Part shown: positions 1 to 11,259 of the stretch, piece after piece
Layout of the letters: each line of letters opens with the position of its first letter
How positions within the stretch are numbered: position 1 is the first letter of the stretch
Source of the DNA: Plecoglossus altivelis
Lineage: Eukaryota; Chordata; Actinopteri; Osmeriformes; Plecoglossidae
Direction of reading: 5' to 3'
DNA: 64,000 nucleotides
Assembly: GCA_036571765.1 (NCBI GenBank)
Contig: BROE01000011.1
Span: 2,435,876-2,499,875, forward strand
The notes under the pieces: model-generated
Told to the model about the DNA's origin: nothing
Databases searched by the model: none
What the model saw: only the letters and a program-made list of their open reading frames with translations
Program-made: the position numbers and the translations under genes

Positions 1-189
1 GCTATGAAATGTTATCAGGGTTATTCCAGCCTATATGTTTTCTGTGAAGGAATATGTTTTGATGAGATACCAAACATTCTCTGGAGCCTGCAATATATAA
101 CCAGCAGCTGTCACAACTCACTCAACAGCTATGTACAACAGATGAGAATATAAAACAAGCGTTTCATCTGTCCTCTTCTCTCTGTCCAG

Positions 190-3100
190 GCGTATGGGAT
201 TGTGTGGAAGGCTTTGAACAGAGAGACAGGGGAGGTGGTGGCTGTTAAGAAGATATTTGATGCGTTCAGGAATAGGACTGATGCCCAGGTTTGTACATAG
301 AGCTTGGCTGATTCAACCTTGTGCTTGTGTACAGCTGGGTGTCTCTCACAGGGGTAAGATCCCTAGTGTATCACAAAGGAGGCCTCTCTATCGCCAGGTT
401 TCTAATCAGAGAGTTCCGTACTAGGATTCAAAGCTGTAGATTGGAACTACGGTAGTTTACTGACTGTAACAGGAGTGTTGTCATAGTCCGTTCTACTTTT
501 GACTCTATTGTTTTTCTCCACAGAGGACATTCCGAGAAATCATGTTTCTTCAGGTAAGAAAAATCTGCAGGAGGTGAAACCTGGCTGGAGTGCTCTGGTG
601 GAGGGTTTTATTTAGAGAAAGGTCCTTGATGAGCCGGACATAGGAGCCATATAGTATCCATCAATTCAGACTAAACAATAAATTGAACAGCACAGATATA
701 AATTTGCCCATGCCACCGTACTGTACATGCATAGAATACAGTGGCTGTAGAAATAGATCTGTAAATAAATGTTTCATCTTGTTCTTGGTATATGTTGAAA
801 GAGTTAGCTGAGGATCCTGGCAAATGTTTGCATAATGAAATGCAAGAAAAAATCTGTATTTGAGAGACTCTTGGTTGCCCTCAACTGGGAGCTTTCGGAT
901 GACTTGGCAGACATGCAAATGTTGTGGTCAACCTTTTCCTCTCATTCTCCCTCTACCCTCTCTCTCTCTAATTCTTCCTCCATCTCCTTCTTTCCCTCTC
1001 TTGGAAAGTTGTGTGCCAGAATCCTTAATCAGTCATCTCATACTGAAACACCTGGCTGTTCTTTAACCCATGTCTGCACTTTTCTCTGTTGTATTTTAAA
1101 CATTGAGGTCTTGGTTCTGGTAACCTCTGTATATGTGTGTGACCTCATTCGTTTACCTCCAGCTCAACCTCATTTCTGTTTGCAGGAATTTGGGGATCAT
1201 CCCAACATTGTCAACCTACGGAACGTCATCAGAGCTCACAATGACAAAGACATTTACCTGGTCTTTGAATACATGGGTGAGATTTTTCTTTATGGTGATT
1301 TTGAACAAACTTAAAGGTTTTACATATTCACAAAACAAAGACATGTGTAGCACATGTGTAGTCCTTTGCATCACTTAGTATGTTGTACACGGTACCACAA
1401 CACAAAAATGCTGAGACACAGCCTTCATAAGTACACAACCACAGCCAGCCCTAGAGCTGTGCCAACATGTAACAGAGACGGCCTTGTTTTATATTCATCA
1501 CCCAACCTATCGGGGTGCTTGAATTCAACGTCAGCCTTTACATGCGCAAAATGACAGGGAGGAATGCAAGCTGCAAGAACAAGGGACAAAGATATTCAGC
1601 AGTTTGAAGTCTCCACTGGAGGGGATGGGAGCACTGCTCTTGGCAGCCGACCAGCCTGCTGAATCTCCAGACCAGCACACTGCAGTCCCAGTGTGGCTGC
1701 ACTGCACTCAGGCTCTCCTCCCTGTGTAACCCTGGCACGCGGCACCCTGCCTTTGTCGTCGGCTGCTTTGGAGGGCTGCCCCCTTGGGATGCCAGAAGTG
1801 ATTGGACGAGTGCAGTCCAGCTTGAAATTCATCGCACGCGGCGCTGCGCGGTTCTGATACAACATCAAGATCATGTCCGCCACGATGCAGGGTGCTTGTA
1901 CGTCAAGTGTTAATGCATTCTCCATGTTCCAGATACTGACCTGCATGCTGTGATAAAGAAAGGGAACCTGCTGAAAGACATTCACAAGCGCTACATCCTC
2001 TATCAGCTCCTCAAAGCCACCAAATACCTACACTCAGGCAACGTCATCCATAGGGACCAGAAGGTGGGAGACTGAAAATGACATTTATTCCTGTAGTATT
2101 GAGGCGGAATGATTTGATATCATTCTATTTTATGTGGTATTGTTTGCTACTTTGTCCCTAATTCATAAGAGAATGGACATATTTTCTCTTTGAATGTTTG
2201 ATAAGATGTGCCATCTTTTCTCGCTCTCTCACCGCTTGACTCTCGCTGTCCTTTCTTTTAGCCATCCAACATTCTGCTGGACACGGACTGTTTCGTCAAG
2301 CTGTGTGACTTTGGCCTGGCCCGCTCCCTGTACCAGATCCAGGAGGATGCTGGGAACCCAGCGCTGACAGAATACGTGGCCACGCGGTGGTACCGAGCTC
2401 CTGAGATCCTACTGGGATCTACAAGGTTCCGATCCTTTCTGATACTCAGTCACTCAACCGAAATGTGAAAAATAATCATAGATAAATAAACAAATGAGAA
2501 AAATACATTTTTAGGAGCTACATAAGACATTTGGTGGAGCTGATATATATGACATAGCATTGCATTTTGATCTGCAAACTGTCAGACTTACAGCATATGA
2601 ACAATATGAAGTACATCATACTATATAAACTATATAATAAGAAATATACTAGCATACTATGTCAAACATGATATATAAACTTGTTGATATGAAATGTACC
2701 AGCATAGTATGTCAAACATGATATATAAACTATTTTATTTGAAATATACCAGCAAATGATGTCAAATATAACATATGTACGTCACAGGTACACCAAGGGT
2801 GTAGACATGTGGAGCATAGGGTGCATTCTGGGAGAAATGTTGCTGGGTAAGCCTCTGTTCCCAGGAACCTCGACCATCAACCAGATAGAGAGGATCATGA
2901 GTGTCATACCTCATCCCAGCCCAGAGGGTGAGGACACGATCACGCATCCCCAAAGACACCATCTGAAGCTGTCGAGGGCATTTCCATATCAAACTCAATC
3001 CACACTCATTGTATTTTCAGATATAATCTCCATCAAATCCGAATACGGTGCTTCCGTGATTCAGAGAATGCTTCTGAGGTGAGTTCCGACCGTCTTCCGT

Positions 3101-5229
3101 ATTCCGCTCGTCTTGTGGGAGCGATCGCCGCTGCGATGAGTAAGATGCATCATGACTTCTAGCATGGAACTTTGCAAAGAACAACTGGGTTCCTTTCTCG
3201 CTCAAGCATAGCTGGAGTCACCAACATCTCTCTCTCCACTTTGCTGTCTCTCCCCAGGCCCCAGGTGCCTTTAGGTGACCTGCTGCAGCCCTCGGTGCCT
3301 CCTGATGGCCTGGACCTGCTGCGCCGTCTTCTAGTTTTTAACCCTGACAAGAGGCTGACAGCGACCCAGGCCCTCCAGCACCCTTATGTCTCCAGGTATT
3401 CTTGGAATTCTGTCCTGTTCTAGTGCTCACAGAATGGCTGCCAATTTGTAAGTCTGCGTTTTCTGTGTAGTTGTAGTATGATTGTTTGTATTTGATTCCT
3501 GTTTTTGAGTAGACTTCTGTTTATTTGCGTCGTCTTTGTCCAGTGTGATATTCAAAACAATAGTGTTGTCCCGTTAACAGTGGCTATGTTATCTGGCATG
3601 TTGGCTTCCTCTTCCTGTTGTGCTCTCTGGTTCCTGAAGGTTCCATAACCAAGCCAAGGAGCCCAGTCTGGACTATGATGTGATCCTGCCAGTTGACGAC
3701 GATATCCAGCTGTCAGTGGTTCAGTATCGCAACAAACTCTACGAGGTAAAATTGCAGAGTCATAGTCCTTAGTGGTGGGACTGTAGATTGTACGGAATCT
3801 ATATGTGTTTTATTTATTAAAATCCTATTGCACTTCCCTTCATGTTCTGTCCTTTTAAAAGATGATTTTGGAAAAGAGGACCAGCAGAAGGATGCCAGCC
3901 CAGTCACGGCAGCCTGAGCCAATCAGCTCTGGAACAGATTCAGGGTTGGGTTTTGATGGTGATGGAGCAGACGACAGCAAGGACATGTCCAACAGGGAAG
4001 ACATTTGTCCAAAGGATCCAGTCCTAGTGAACGGGGTTGGAGGCGGGGACAACAGCAGCAAACTACGCCATGGTGAGGCAGAGCAACTGGATTTAAAGAC
4101 AAGCATCTCCAAAGCCACCCTGACACACGCGCTCAACCAGTCTGTTGAAGAGGGGGCCAGCCCTGCATCCAGCCCCATCATGGGCAAGACCACCTACAAC
4201 CCAATCACACATGCTCCCAGTCAGTAGACATCCAATATACCCACACAAATGAACGCACGTTTGCCCAAAAATATATAATTAAGAATCACACAGACAGACG
4301 TGCTGATCTCATTTCCTCCTGTATCTTTTGTTGTTCAGATGGTTTTATGAGAAGTCCTTGTGGGCCACCTCACTATTATCGATCTGGAGCTGCTGGAGGA
4401 AAACTAGTGCGGCAGACTAGCAGTGAAAATGTACCTATATCTTCATCAGAGGGCACCAGCGCCACTGTTGTAAGTACCAAACGGTATAGTCAGTCATTCC
4501 AAAATCGATCTGCAAACGTTTTTGGTGACCTTGAACACTAATAAAATGCTGGGCTGCCTGCTGCAGAATATGTTGATCAGTTCGAGTGAAATCTGAAACG
4601 TTCTTGATGAAGTTTCCTTTTGGTTTGGAAGTCTATGGAGCAGATTGTGCAGCGTGGCCGCTCCGCCCCTGTGGCTCGTACCCACTCCTTCTCACTAGCC
4701 CAGTCACATCCTCAGAACAACCTTCTAATCCGCAGAGATGAACCCCTGGTGTCTTCTGGGATATGTGTCACCTCTGCCCGCTTGGTGAGTGCCTAGTCAT
4801 TATGCAACCTTTCACACACTTCACTCTGTCTTTGGAGTCTGCATTCTTGAAAGTAAGATCTCAATAGATACCTGCTGATCACCATGTCATTGATTCTCAT
4901 CACTGGAATTCCTGTCAAGGACAATTCGTTTTGCCCCTGATTCTCAGTGTTTGTGAAGTTCCTGACACAATGTGACTAGTTGTTAGTGCTTTGGGTGTTA
5001 CGTGGAGCCTCTGCAAGATGTCTTTTGTGTTTAGAACCAGCGCTCCCAGTCTCACACCCGTGAAGCACGGCCTCCGCCTAGGTTCAGTAAGAAGGTCTTT
5101 CATGGACACTCAAATGTGGCTGCAGCAGGAGATCCCAGGGCTAAACTGGGCAGCTACTCTCAGGCCTACGGAACCATAAACAAGACAGAGCTAGACAACC
5201 TACTCCGAACACGACCCACGCACCACTAA
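190..5229 (+). CDS. mapk15: MAPK15 (ERK7/ERK8), atypical MAP kinase; 5' partial
   Basis: Serine/threonine kinase of the atypical ERK7/8 branch, known for roles in ciliogenesis, autophagy and genome stability. Thirteen exons join in phase: 190-288, 524-553, 1186-1276, 1933-2063, 2262-2425, 2788-2927, 3021-3078, 3258-3395, 3640-3745, 3862-4219, 4339-4469, 4632-4784 and 5035-5229 (TAA), giving 597 residues in the window. The first exon (start codon and first half of the glycine loop) lies to the left; the window opens in an intron. Visible motifs are AYGIVWKA (loop), VAVKK, HRDQKPSN (Gln after HRD is typical of MAPK15), DFG at 2307-2315, the TEY activation motif at 2367-2375 and VATRWYRAPE. After the kinase domain, YEMI (across exons 3640-3745 and 3862-4219) fits the LC3-interacting motif known in human MAPK15. 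The tail is long, Ser/Pro-rich and poorly conserved, ending with a conserved SYSQAYGT block. The 30-nt exon 524-553 is very small. Confidence 0.96.
2591..2780. repeat. 50-bp tandem repeat in a MAPK15 intron
   Basis: AT-rich units with an exact 50-base period begin at 2591 (degenerate), 2641, 2691 and 2741. Each has a core like gtcaaacatgatatataaac. The last unit decays into the splice acceptor of the exon starting at 2788, so the repeat occupies the branch-point region. Confidence 0.85.
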
Positions 5230-5637
5230 GTTGCTCCAGGCCCAACGAGTCCATGGGTGCCCTGTTGTTGAACGGACACAGCCACAGACCGATGACCTAA
5301 AACATGAATGCAGTAGGAAATGGAGTGGATGCTATCAGGGCCCATCAGCTTGCACAGCACTTGATGAGCCACTGTAGACTATGGAGAAAAGAGAATGAAC
5401 TAGGAAGAGTATATCTTTGTGATTTCATATTTAAAAGGTCCATTATAGAACATGTACATTTCCTATAGAGTATGATAGTTTATGATAAATGCAATTACAA
5501 AGGGAAGTACAACATAGAAGTATACAAGCAGTCCTCGTCCTCATTTAAAAACTGTGCAATAAGCATGTAGATACTTATTGAGGGCAATAAGCCTTAACGT
5601 TGCTATTATTTTGAGACAAACGCCAAGTCAGTTTAAT

Positions 5638-5643
5638 AATAAA
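5638..5643 (+). other. candidate MAPK15 poly(A) signal
   Basis: AATAAA about 410 nt after the MAPK15 stop codon. The interval 5230-5637 shows no other coding potential and is read as the 3' UTR. Confidence 0.5.
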
Positions 5644-5833
5644 CATAATACAGAATATGTGGAAGAGTTTCTTTATTTCAGACCTCATACCAATCCAAAC
5701 AAAGGTTTGTCGTGTAGTATATTAATAAATTATTGTGAAGGTTCTGCAGTTTGAATTTTCCAGTCATCTAAACGTGTCCTCTAAGCGTTGTGAAACTGGT
5801 GATTTCCGAGTGTCACATGGCCGCTGTCTAAGA

Positions 5834-5841
5834 TGACGTCA
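5834..5841. promoter_or_regulatory. palindromic CRE (TGACGTCA) in the GRINA promoter
   Basis: A perfect CRE/ATF palindrome lies about 160 bp before the donor of the likely non-coding first exon of GRINA. Such sites bind CREB/ATF family factors. GRINA is reported to respond to the unfolded protein response, so a link is plausible, but use of the site is inferred. Confidence 0.5.
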
Positions 5842-5879
5842 CCGTTCTCTGTAACCCTTGTAACTTGCTCCACTGAGAC

Positions 5880-6000
5880 GCCGTTGAGTGTGCATCATTA
5901 GTGGTCATCCCGAAAGCGACATCCGAATCCAGAAGGAATATTTTCTTTCAGTTAGTAAAACAATCGGGTTTCTTGGCGTCAAGAGAAGTCAAGTGCAGAG
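5880..6000 (+). other. probable non-coding first exon of GRINA (end firm, start approximate)
   Basis: A strong donor (gcagag/gtaagc) ends this segment at 6000. The next good acceptor on the strand leading to GRINA coding sequence is at 11230/11231, which would give a 5.2 kb first intron. The transcription start is not determined; 5880 is a guess. I found no coding exon in 6001-11230. Confidence 0.5.
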
Positions 6001-9000
6001 GTAAGCTTGCCAGATATATCGATCTATATACAAATATATATGTCTTGTACATAAGGTTGACATTTGTGTTTGTGATCTAGCTGGTCTAGCGGTTGCATTC
6101 ACGTACTACTGTACTGTACAGATGGCCGGTGCTACGCTTTACAATCGACATAGACCTATTTTATTTATCTTAAACCATATTGATCTCAAGGTGAAACTAA
6201 TTATTATTCCTTCTCTAGACACTGAAGAAACAGTTGACATATATAATTTGGTTTCTCCTCTCCAATGTTTTCAAAACGTAATCGTTGGCCAGTAATTTGT
6301 GGGTTAGCTTTGAAGATTAGCAGGCAGGCTAGCTAGCCAGTAGTGACAGGGTAGCTTAGCCTAGATCTACTCGAAAGACAGCGACCATTTAAAACATTCG
6401 ATCGACAATTCTCTGTCTACTTATTTATGGAGTTAGGGACGAATTAATATTGTTGGACGCGAATGGTTACAAATCCGATGAATCACTTGAATAAGCAGGC
6501 TTTGTAGTTGGTGTGAATGGCAAAAACATGTTGGCCTATGCATCCATCACTTTCTGTTTCACAACTGCTTGATTCGCAGTAAAGCGGATATTTTTAGTTA
6601 CCGAAACAGTAGTGTTTAATGTTCACTATATTTTCAATAAGAGCTGAAAGAAGATCAGTGACCCAGCTCTATCTTTCGAACTTAACTTGCTACATTTAAT
6701 AGTATATTTTGGCCATTGACAAAAATACTGAATTATTCTTCCAAAGAGCAATTTGGTTGGCAGGTGTCGCAGTCAAATTTAACATGATTTCAAGTAGTTG
6801 CATGTTAAGGTGGATCATTCGTATCATTCAAAACAGCTACACTTCTAGATCTCCGAGGAAGGCTGCTTTGTTGTCGCGCAGATGGCCTACTCAGCAGTAG
6901 GGCCTACCTGGCGTGATGGGGACCCACAAGTAATGTACATTAGAGTCTACTGATTCTTTGATCAGTCGTGTAGGCCTATGCATAATATTGTGTCAACTTG
7001 ATTCTCTGCTGAACAAGCAACATCATTCTCGGCTGAAGAATATCAGAAGCCGCATCATACTTCACTATTTTAGAGCACAATATTGTTTTATATTCACAGA
7101 TGGTGCGTTTTGTGGTGGTGGAAACGGATCCATCACCGTTCTCCTAAATGTACACTAATGCTTCTGTACAGAACGTTTGGTAAAGTTGAAGTTTTTGTAG
7201 GCGTTTTAAAGTGGACTATATTTTCTTTTTGCCTTTTATTGGCATTCCTCAGGGGGCAATAAAAAAGAATTACATTTCAGTACCCGTCTATAATTTTTAT
7301 GTGGATTTGAATCTGATCCATGTGTTACACAATATCTATAAGAAGCCATGGAAATAACTGTTAAGCTCACTTCAGGTTCATATGAATCGGTTATGATCGC
7401 TGTTTGGAGAGAGCTAAGGAAGTCTCTTCTATGTATTTAAAAATAATAATTTGGGATTAGTAGTAGTGTGTATTAATAATCACACTTATCTGAGTTTTGT
7501 CATAAAACCAGGGTTGTTGGGAAAGTACATTTCCTCAAGTGTGTCAAATCATAATTTTTTCCGCCTTTCAAGTTTAGTGCTTGTGAAATAGGTTTGCACT
7601 GTGGTGTGTGTGTGTGTGTATGTGCGTTGGTGTTCAGCCTCTAGGTGAACTGTCTGCAGTTTATGTGGCTAGAGTTGCTGCTGACACCACATGTCATTCT
7701 GAAAACATCCTGTTGGACTGTGCTGCACGAGGCAGAAAGACAGAGCGCTGGGCCCATCCGCAGCAGCTCTTTATTCTTAGCCATTTTTGTGGATCGTAGT
7801 TTTAGTTCCATCCTCAGCGAAGGCAATATCCTTTTTGCGATAAGAATTTGCTATCATATCTACTGACTATACCCCACAACCAAGACCAAGAATAACAATC
7901 AGGGCTTTCGTGTTCCATATCGTCATTTTTCTTCTGTCCGGCTCCATAGTAGTGCAGCCAGCAGCTTAGTTTACTTCCACAACTAAGCCTTCAGTTGCCT
8001 TTGCCACAGATTGGGGTCCTATGTTGTTCAGTCATGCACGCAATGTGTTCTACATACGGGTTTGTGTATATCCATAAAACCAGCTACGTGGCCTGTAGTC
8101 AGTAGGTAGTGATAGACAGTGTGTCACCAATCCCTGGCCCTCTGCAGTAATTCCCACCGCGAGATGTGAGCTGGAGCCACGGGCAGCGGAGGATCTCCAT
8201 CCACATTAGGCTCTGTATCTCCCCTAAGAGGATTGCAATATTCTCCTCGTCTCGACCCCATACAAAATCAGAGCAAAATCTAGCAGATTCTCCTAGATTC
8301 TGCAGGACTGCTTGCTGGCTAGCTTTCCTGCTGTTTTGTAACTCTCTGTTGAAAGGTGATGCTGGATTTGAATGTCAGGTCAAGAGATAAGAGCACATAC
8401 GTTGGTGGGGCATAATTTTAAATTTTTTATTGTATTTTATGGTAAATGGTACAAGTAGGGGCTCAGTGCCTAGAAGCTACATCTAAATGTTAAATGCCTT
8501 AATGTTGCTAGGCTTGGTTACAATCCCAAATGTGTTTATATTTTGCTTAATAATAGAAGACTGTAGGCGTGTTGGTAATGTGCCTCATTTTTTTGTTGAA
8601 AAACTGGGGCTGAATTTGATGTTTGTTGTGAAAATATGTTGCTGTTTGGTCTGGGTAATAGATTGTGTCATCTGGACATAGTTATTTTGTTGTTAGATTC
8701 ATATGTGTCTGTTTGATGTGTTCTTTGTAACCTATTAAGAGATTAGATTACTGATCTCTCTTTTAGACTTTTGTATATTCATGTGCAGCTCTGCTCTGTG
8801 TGGGTAATGTATTTGACATTTAGTACATTGAACAGAACACTTAGCCTAGTACTTTTACAGACCAGATTTTCCGAACGTTAAACAAACGACTGTTGCTACT
8901 TCTGGCAATTAAATCCATAATGGAATTTTACCCATTCAAATATTTTCAATTTCCAGAACCAACTCCTGGATTTTTTTAATGAGGTGTCATTGAGTTACGT

Positions 9001-11230
9001 TTAGCAAGACACAAGCCATTTTACTGTTTAACCTTGTGGTGTTCTGTTGTTGTAATCAATGACCGTCTGTAGCCATATTTGAAAGTGATTATCTCAGGAT
9101 TTATCAACCTGACCTTCAGTGTGAAAACTTAATCTCACATTATTTGTGTCAATTTTTTGTCAGTTCTAACTTGGCTAAAATAAGAATGTTGCAGATATGG
9201 AAGGACACCTTTTAATGAATTGTGACTGATTTGGAAAGAGGTGACTGCGAAAATGACTAAGCATTTTATTAAAATCCAAATGGGTCACATGGTTCAACTC
9301 TTGACATGGTTTGGCTTATCACGTGGTTTCTTCTGAAGGTATGATGTCACATATTATCTAAACCCAGGCAAACTCCTCCCCTTTAGTCTGGTATCTTAAG
9401 CCGCTTCTAATTTGATTTGTTGTGTTTGTGTAGCATGTGTGCGTTTGCCTCTCAGTCAGTGTTTGACAGACGAAAGTAGCAACAAAAAAAATATAGATCT
9501 CATCATTTGGAGAAGGTTTGGGTTTGAAAGGTTGGATGAGCAACAGTACACAATATAAGAGTCCAACGCGTGTTGCAACAAGTGCTTGAGGCATGACAAA
9601 CCTCTTATTCCATTTAGCCTACCATAAGTCACGTGAACTACAGCATGAATATTCAACTTCCTGGAAGTCGACCTGTTGGAAAGACTTTGACCTCTTCGCA
9701 AGTTTTGTTTACTGGAGCTGTACCCTATGAAAAGGACAGTGCCAAGCAGCCACTTTAAACGGAGGCGGTAGCCTACCACACTGCTAAAAATATAGTCTCC
9801 GTTGCAACAGTTGAACAGGCTGACTTGAAAAGGAAGAATGAAATCTTGATCAAAGATAAGATTTGCTCAGCCTTCAATACTTCACAATAGAAGTAGCACC
9901 AAACACGTTTAGCTAAGTCAGACAAAAAAAAACTATTTGACCGACTAACAAAAGTGACACAATACGCACTTTAACCGTAGTCAGTCTCTGTAGAGTGATA
10001 CCGCTCCTCTCAGGTGGTGGAAGGATCATTCATTACGTCTTCTTTCCAGGACTGAGCCGCCTGGTAAACAAGTATCTTTGTGTCCTGTTCGCCAGCACAC
10101 CTTCTGAGAGGGTTTCCAGTTGAAGTGGTAACATGGCACGAGTGTTCCTGCTAGACTACAGAGCTACACACAAGGAATGTTTTTTTTGTGAACATTTGGG
10201 AATGTTATTTGTTGAAGTGTTCAGAACAGCAAATTACTAAACTACTTTACCAGAGAAAGTAGTCCAGTTTATAGTGTATTGGCTCACTTATTGTTAATTC
10301 TACATATACAGTTTGATTGATAGAGAAACTCACGTGTAGTTGGCATACAATTGAGCATTTAACCCACATGAACATTGTTGAGATATTGTACATTTGTGTC
10401 TCATGAATCTAGAGTTATTACTTTTGGTCCATATTGCCCAACCATAATATGGATGAGGGTCAGGCCTGCACAAATTGACTGCTGCCATTTTTTTCAGTGA
10501 TAATTTTCGTGAGGAAAAACAAATTTGATCATTTCCATTTAATATGTTTAGAAATACATTCACCCGAGTCCCTTGAAGTACCGACTCAAGTCTAAGTCAT
10601 AGCCCCCTAACCAAGCCCCTTGCATTGGCCTGTGATGGGCACTGCCTGGAGGACAGCACACAGGGATTGGCTGGTGGGAGATGTGGGACAGCATGTTATG
10701 TCATTCTGACGCTTAGAGGGAGGGAGGAGGGAGAGGGAGGCACCACCACCTGGATCCATGACAACATGACAACCCTCAGCTTTGATGCAGGAAAGCTTTT
10801 TGGTTTAAGAGTTTCCAGGAACCATGGGAGGATCCTGCCTCATACCAGCATGCTACCGTTGTGTACATCTTTGTGTAGTTGCAACGTTGTACACACACAC
10901 ACACACACACACGATATAAACTAAATAGCTGGCCATACATCATGATTTCGTTTTAAACATCTACAGTGTGCTTTTTGAAAAACATTTTAATTTCCTCATC
11001 GTAACTGAGATTACCACAGTCTACAGTACAAATTTACATGTAAATGAAACTAAATACACCATTACACCTCTGTTATGTGTATATATAAAAGCAGTCTGAA
11101 GCCAATTTATGTTGATATGTGTATGTCTATTAAAATAGTAACTACTCAAACCAAACAGTTCCAACGACACCTGGAGGCTGGTAAGTATCGTGGTCCTTAT
11201 TTTCTCCTTCTCCCCCTCTGTCTCTCTCAG
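6001..11230 (+). other. GRINA intron 1, no coding content seen
   Basis: About 5.2 kb of AT-rich sequence with only short chance ORFs. A (CA)n tract is near 10891-10912. No exon-like segment with flanking splice sites, RNA gene or intact transposon was recognised. Confidence 0.5.
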
Positions 11231-11259
11231 GTAGTGCGATCTCAGGATCCAGCCAAACC

